Origin: Acanthaster planci
Lineage: Eukaryota; Echinodermata; Asteroidea; Valvatida; Acanthasteridae
Length of the DNA stretch: 64,000 nucleotides
Reading direction: 5' to 3'
Assembly: GCF_001949145.1 (NCBI RefSeq)
Contig: NW_019091607.1
Coordinates: 236,220 to 300,219 of the forward strand
Shown: positions 59,981 to 64,000 of the stretch, piece by piece
Position numbering within the stretch: position 1 is the stretch's first letter
Layout: each line of letters starts with the position of its first letter
Made by a program: the position numbers and the translations under genes
Notes under the pieces: generated by a model
The model's input: only the letters and a program-made list of their open reading frames with translations
What the model was told of the DNA's origin: nothing
Database searches by the model: none

Positions 59981-62122
59981 CGACAGCATTGCTATCCGAA
60001 CAAACAACACATCAATTATTTTTTTGCTTTGGGGAATACAATTTGGTCGTGTAACAATGCAAATGCAAAACTGAAACGTCATACGCACCAGTTCCGTACG
60101 GAAGTTGTTCATGGGTCTTCTCCACATTAAGTATAACAAAACAGCCTCAAGTGATGACGTCATCAGCGAAAAAGATACGGTTTGCCGGGCTATCTGCTGT
60201 CGCGGAAGGATTGCATCTCTACAACTGACGTGAGGCTGTGCGCCACGTACAGACCTTTCGAGTCGTTAACACATGCCTTCTCAGGATGTTCTACCTTGAT
60301 AACCGTCTCAAGTCTTCCTTAACCGAAACTGAGACCAAGGAACATCCAATGAGGGGCAAATTAGCTATCATTTTGGTAAAACAGTCTGTGAGAAATATAG
60401 GATCAGCATTTTAGATAACAAAAGCATGTGGAGTTCCCAACTCTCACGTACACTTGAAGGATACTTAATACAGACCCTCGAACGATGATCTGTTCTTTAG
60501 CCCCTGGTTAAAAAGGTTGGCCTCTTTGGAAAGAGTTATTGTAAGAATAACCGAGAGGGCCCTAAACAATATACAACACTTTTATCCAGTCACTGAAATT
60601 TTACACATGCGAGTCAAAATTCCGAGAGAACAGCCGCTGAAAATTCACAATGCAATTATTGAATGCACTCTTTCTGTCAGACACACGAAAACATAAACCA
60701 AAGCCCGATGGGAGAGATGCTATCGTTTGTCTGATGCTTCCGCTAGATCATGTCTAAATCCATGCCTCGCCACTATACGGGATTACCAAATTCAATTTAC
60801 CAGACCCCAAGCAAACATCCGTGTAAATCATTTAACTTGGAGAAATGGTGTGGGCCTCTTTTTATTAAAGGTACATTGTGCAACCACTGTCATGGAACAA
60901 CCTTTATGAGATTTGCCAATTAAGCCGTATCGTTCTGAATCAGAACCCGGAATATAAAAAGAAAAGATTGATTTCGTGAAAATGCATGCATTTTACACGT
61001 TCATTGTCATATTGTGTTTTCCAAAAAGGTAGGTCTGTCCCACAACTAGCAGTTCAGTTACTAACGGAGTTGCATGCTGCTGGCTTGTGTCCATTTTACG
61101 GACTGGCTCGTCGCTATCTTTGTAAATCTGACTTAAATTGCATCTCCATGGCTGGAGTGATGGAGAATTGAGCACCACCGATTAGAGTAGAAAGGAAAGG
61201 AAAGTAAATACTCTCATTTGAAAGTTTGCTTGCTTTGGTGGTAACAATGAGCTGTATAGGATATACACTGCCAATGACCATAGTGTATCGAAGGAAAAGC
61301 AAAATGAGATTTCAAAATGAATTCTTTACGTCACTTAAAACTCAAGCGCATGGAGTACTGACGCAAATGTTTCCTTGCGACGTCTTAGAACAAAGTATAC
61401 TAAGTGAGCTAGGGAAAACAAATGGAAATGGAAACAACACAGGAAAATATGAACTTCTATTTCTTTTTATCATACTGTTAAATCATTAGGAAACTTTATA
61501 CCACACGTTTTGATGAAAAGTTGTTAGCAATTGTGATGAAATGCATGAATCGCTAATGTCTCTTCACAGAACGGCAGAAGGCATTAGCAACCTGCGCTGA
61601 ACCTTGGGCTTTAAATATCCGTTAAACCATGACATATGTCATCAGACAGAATACGTAATTTATTGGCAGACGGCTTTCCATTTGGAAGTTGCCAGGGGAC
61701 TGGCTGTTTTATTAAACATATCGTGCACTATTTAATTAATTGCTAATCGGCGGAAGAAATACAGTGCTCTGAAGAAAAAGCAACCAAATACTGGTGTGAT
61801 GATCTCCGCTACATCGGGCGTACTGAATTTCCGGATGATATTAGTGACTACGGCGATTAAGCACCTAACGATCACCTGCTTATTTGACGGTAACACGCCG
61901 TGTCAGACTTTCCAGTTGAAGATGAGTTTCATCACATTGCTTTGACCTTTTATGTGATTTTCCATTTGGCACTGCAGAAGGAACATAAACCAAAATACAT
62001 TCCTTCATAATTATTCTTTGTTTGTGTCACAGCCATTTTTAATTCATAAATACTAAGACAGCTTAGCTATTTTATTGTTCGAGTATGAAGCTGTATTGGG
62101 GACATGGTGAAAAAAACCTCTC
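59981..62122. other. Region with no recognised gene
   Basis: No coding, RNA or repeat feature could be supported here. Confidence 0.5.
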
Positions 62123-62229
62123 TTCCTTGAGCTAACTCGTACGTACGACTTGTGTGTCGTACGAACGACTTTTATCTTGTACGTCCGACTTATAAATCAT
62201 AAGTCGTATGTAAGACTTAGCTCAAGGAG
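62123..62229. repeat. Foldback element of about 107 bp
   Basis: The left arm CCTTGAGCTAACTCGTACGT is mirrored by the right arm, whose inverse reads CCTTGAGCTAAGTCTTACAT. Between them GTCGTACG/ACGACTT motifs recur in both orientations, so almost the whole segment can pair with itself. Confidence 0.8.
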
Positions 62230-63501
62230 GATAGGATGTTGTTTTTCTTCTTCATGTCCCTAAAACAGCTTCGTACTTGAGAGCCCGGAATGTTGTCGGT
62301 CTTAAACCGACTGGCTGTACGCCAGCTAACGCAGTACAAAGAGCGCACTAGTCTCGATATAAGGAGACGTTTTCGGCTTCTCGCGCAGAATATACCATGA
62401 CATGATGGCGGGGTGTATTGAAAAATGAATTAAAACTGTTGCACCAAATCGTTGGAAATATATTGTGGGTTTAGAACCTGTTCGAAAGGTATTTATGAAT
62501 GGGAATAAATTTTCTTGGCCGGCCTTACGTTTCGCCTTGAAATCAGAAAACTGCTTTGCCACCCGTGATCACCGCGCAAGTGTACAGGCTGCACTGCCTT
62601 ATAAATTATTACTAGGTAATTTCTCGTGACGTGTAGACTGCGTATATGCCAATGAAGCCATCCAGCTAACCTATAGAGAACTCAGCAAGTCCAGCGAGAA
62701 GCACATCATGGGCATTACCGCGCAACATTGCGCATGCACATTTTACTAAAGCGTGCCTTCCGCAAATAATTGTTAGCTGACTGGATTACTCAGAACATCA
62801 TCAGAAAAAAATATGCTCTTTACAAATTCAGTTTGGAAAAACAGAGTTATAGGGTAGGGACGATGATAAAAAACCAGGTTACTCCTTATCTCTGATGACC
62901 GCAGCTGCTTATAAAAATAGAAAAATGACCGTGGTTGTTTAGATAGCGTGTTCTTAAAACCGTAAAAACCAAAGTCGCCAATGGGTCTAAATGCTGTTCT
63001 CATATACTAAAACCATCGTTTCGCTATTGACTAAACAACGAACTGTTTGTAGTGCCTTTTATCGTAAAAACAAACCGCATTATTAAACAACATCTAGAGT
63101 AATCAGAGGCTTTTCACAAAATAAGACAAAATAAAATAAGAAATCCGACCCGTCAGTCAAAATGACAAAGGTCCAAGATCAAAAACATTACACCACAAAC
63201 ACCACTGTAGATAGTAAATATACAGACAAGCTCTATGGACAAAATTGGCTTAATCCATTCCATGTCAAATTAAAGACGACAGCAACACGGGTGGTGACAA
63301 TCATCGTGATATCACTGTTTGCCAAAGAGTCTTCTACCTTATCTCTATTCGGCAACTTTTAACGTGAAATGTTACCCCATTGCTCCTACCTAAATTTGGT
63401 CCAATGATGGACACAAATTACTGTGACACAAATTGTTTCCATCGATTATGAAGGGAATAAAGATGTGCTTGGCCTGTCTTGGAGACGCGTTTCAGACCGG
63501 C
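62230..63501. other. Region with no recognised gene
   Basis: Short AT-rich frames only, and nothing that can be assigned. Confidence 0.5.
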
Positions 63502-63569
63502 TCAGGAGAATGGACGCCACTAATGCCCGAGCCGCAAGGTGAGGGCAGTATCAGCGTTCATTCTCCTGA
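63502..63569. repeat. 68-base hairpin, precursor-microRNA-like in size
   Basis: TCAGGAGAATGGACGC (63502-63517) pairs with GCGTTCATTCTCCTGA (63554-63569) at 15 of 16 positions, the exception being G-T, which pairs as G-U in RNA. Within the loop TGCCC and GGGCA can form a second short stem. It lies in a GC-richer island (about 63470-63590). Transcription is not shown. Confidence 0.5.
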
Positions 63570-64000
63570 ACGTTAGTTTAACACCGACTAAGCATATTGT
63601 TTTTTTCTCATCCAATCAATACCGTTTTAGTCAGAGAGTCAAATAAAGTCAATGGACAATAAATTTCGATGGATTTTGAACACCCCCCTCTTGTTCATGG
63701 TATATTCCTTGAGCAAGTGGTCCAGAAGAATCTCTTTAAATGGACTTGGCGCGTGCGTGGCGAGTTTTGAGTGCCGCGGTGCGAGCAGACTCTTGAACGT
63801 TAGGAATGGATTAAACTGTCTTGTGTACCATAATGTATGTGCGTTGCGTACACGATGCGTTCATGCGTCTCACTGTCACGTTCAAAATCGACCTCCTTAA
63901 CATAACACACGTGTGCATTGCGTGCGGCCATCAAAATCGCCCCGGGAGAGATTCTGACCATTGATTTCCATCATAAAGACTGGATAGGACACGCGTACGC
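63570..64000. other. Right edge, no recognised gene
   Basis: An 82-codon plus-strand frame at 63652-63900 has no recognisable features. Confidence 0.4.

Noticed and set aside
1-64000. tRNA, rRNA, CRISPR array or bacterial-type operon
   Set aside because: No tRNA T-arm with paired acceptor stem, no conserved rRNA block and no spaced identical repeats were seen. Gene structure is intron-rich and animal-like.

Overview
The window is animal nuclear DNA: one gene with short exons and kilobase-scale introns, abundant degraded transposons, microsatellites, and two assembly gaps (7424-8260 and 21642-21911). The organism cannot be named from sequence. The clues point to a marine invertebrate, possibly a deuterostome: a beta-2-like haem guanylate cyclase, a Gypsy-type retroelement whose primer site fits tRNA-Ser, and an excess of the palindrome TAGGCCTA. 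That placement is inference.

The one recognisable host gene lies on the minus strand. Four consecutive exons (28015-28109, 12535-12795, 3089-3294, 1209-1638) join with matching phases and canonical GT/AG sites. They encode most of the H-NOB haem domain and the H-NOBA/PAS-like region of a soluble guanylate cyclase beta subunit. The proximal haem histidine and the Y-x-S-x-R haem-propionate motif are both present, so the protein should bind haem. The first coding exon (about 25-30 residues) was not found, and the coiled coil and cyclase catalytic domain lie beyond the left edge. A TATA/initiator/donor arrangement near 41.88-42.21 kb on the same strand is a possible promoter and 5' non-coding exon, unproven.

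Intron 1 (12796-28014) carries a decayed LTR retrotransposon, 18295-23642, in the same orientation as the host gene. It has 138/148 bp LTRs, a near-perfect 5 bp target duplication, a primer binding site, a polypurine tract, and broken gag, reverse transcriptase, RNase H and integrase remnants. About 2 kb of unrelated DNA, including a 29-bp minisatellite and a gap, is inserted between its reverse transcriptase and RNase H. Introns 1 and 2 also hold a dispersed G-rich repeat family and a degenerate ~36-bp minisatellite.

The right half (28110-64000) shows no recognisable coding exon. It contains a clean hAT-type MITE (32193-32632, 7/8 target duplication), an uninterrupted 42-copy ATATT microsatellite, and several foldback structures (51734-51783, 62123-62229, 63502-63569, and a motif cluster at 59658-59980). 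I found no evidence of a novel multi-gene system. The most useful observations are the gene model, the anatomy of the retroelement, and the structured repeats.
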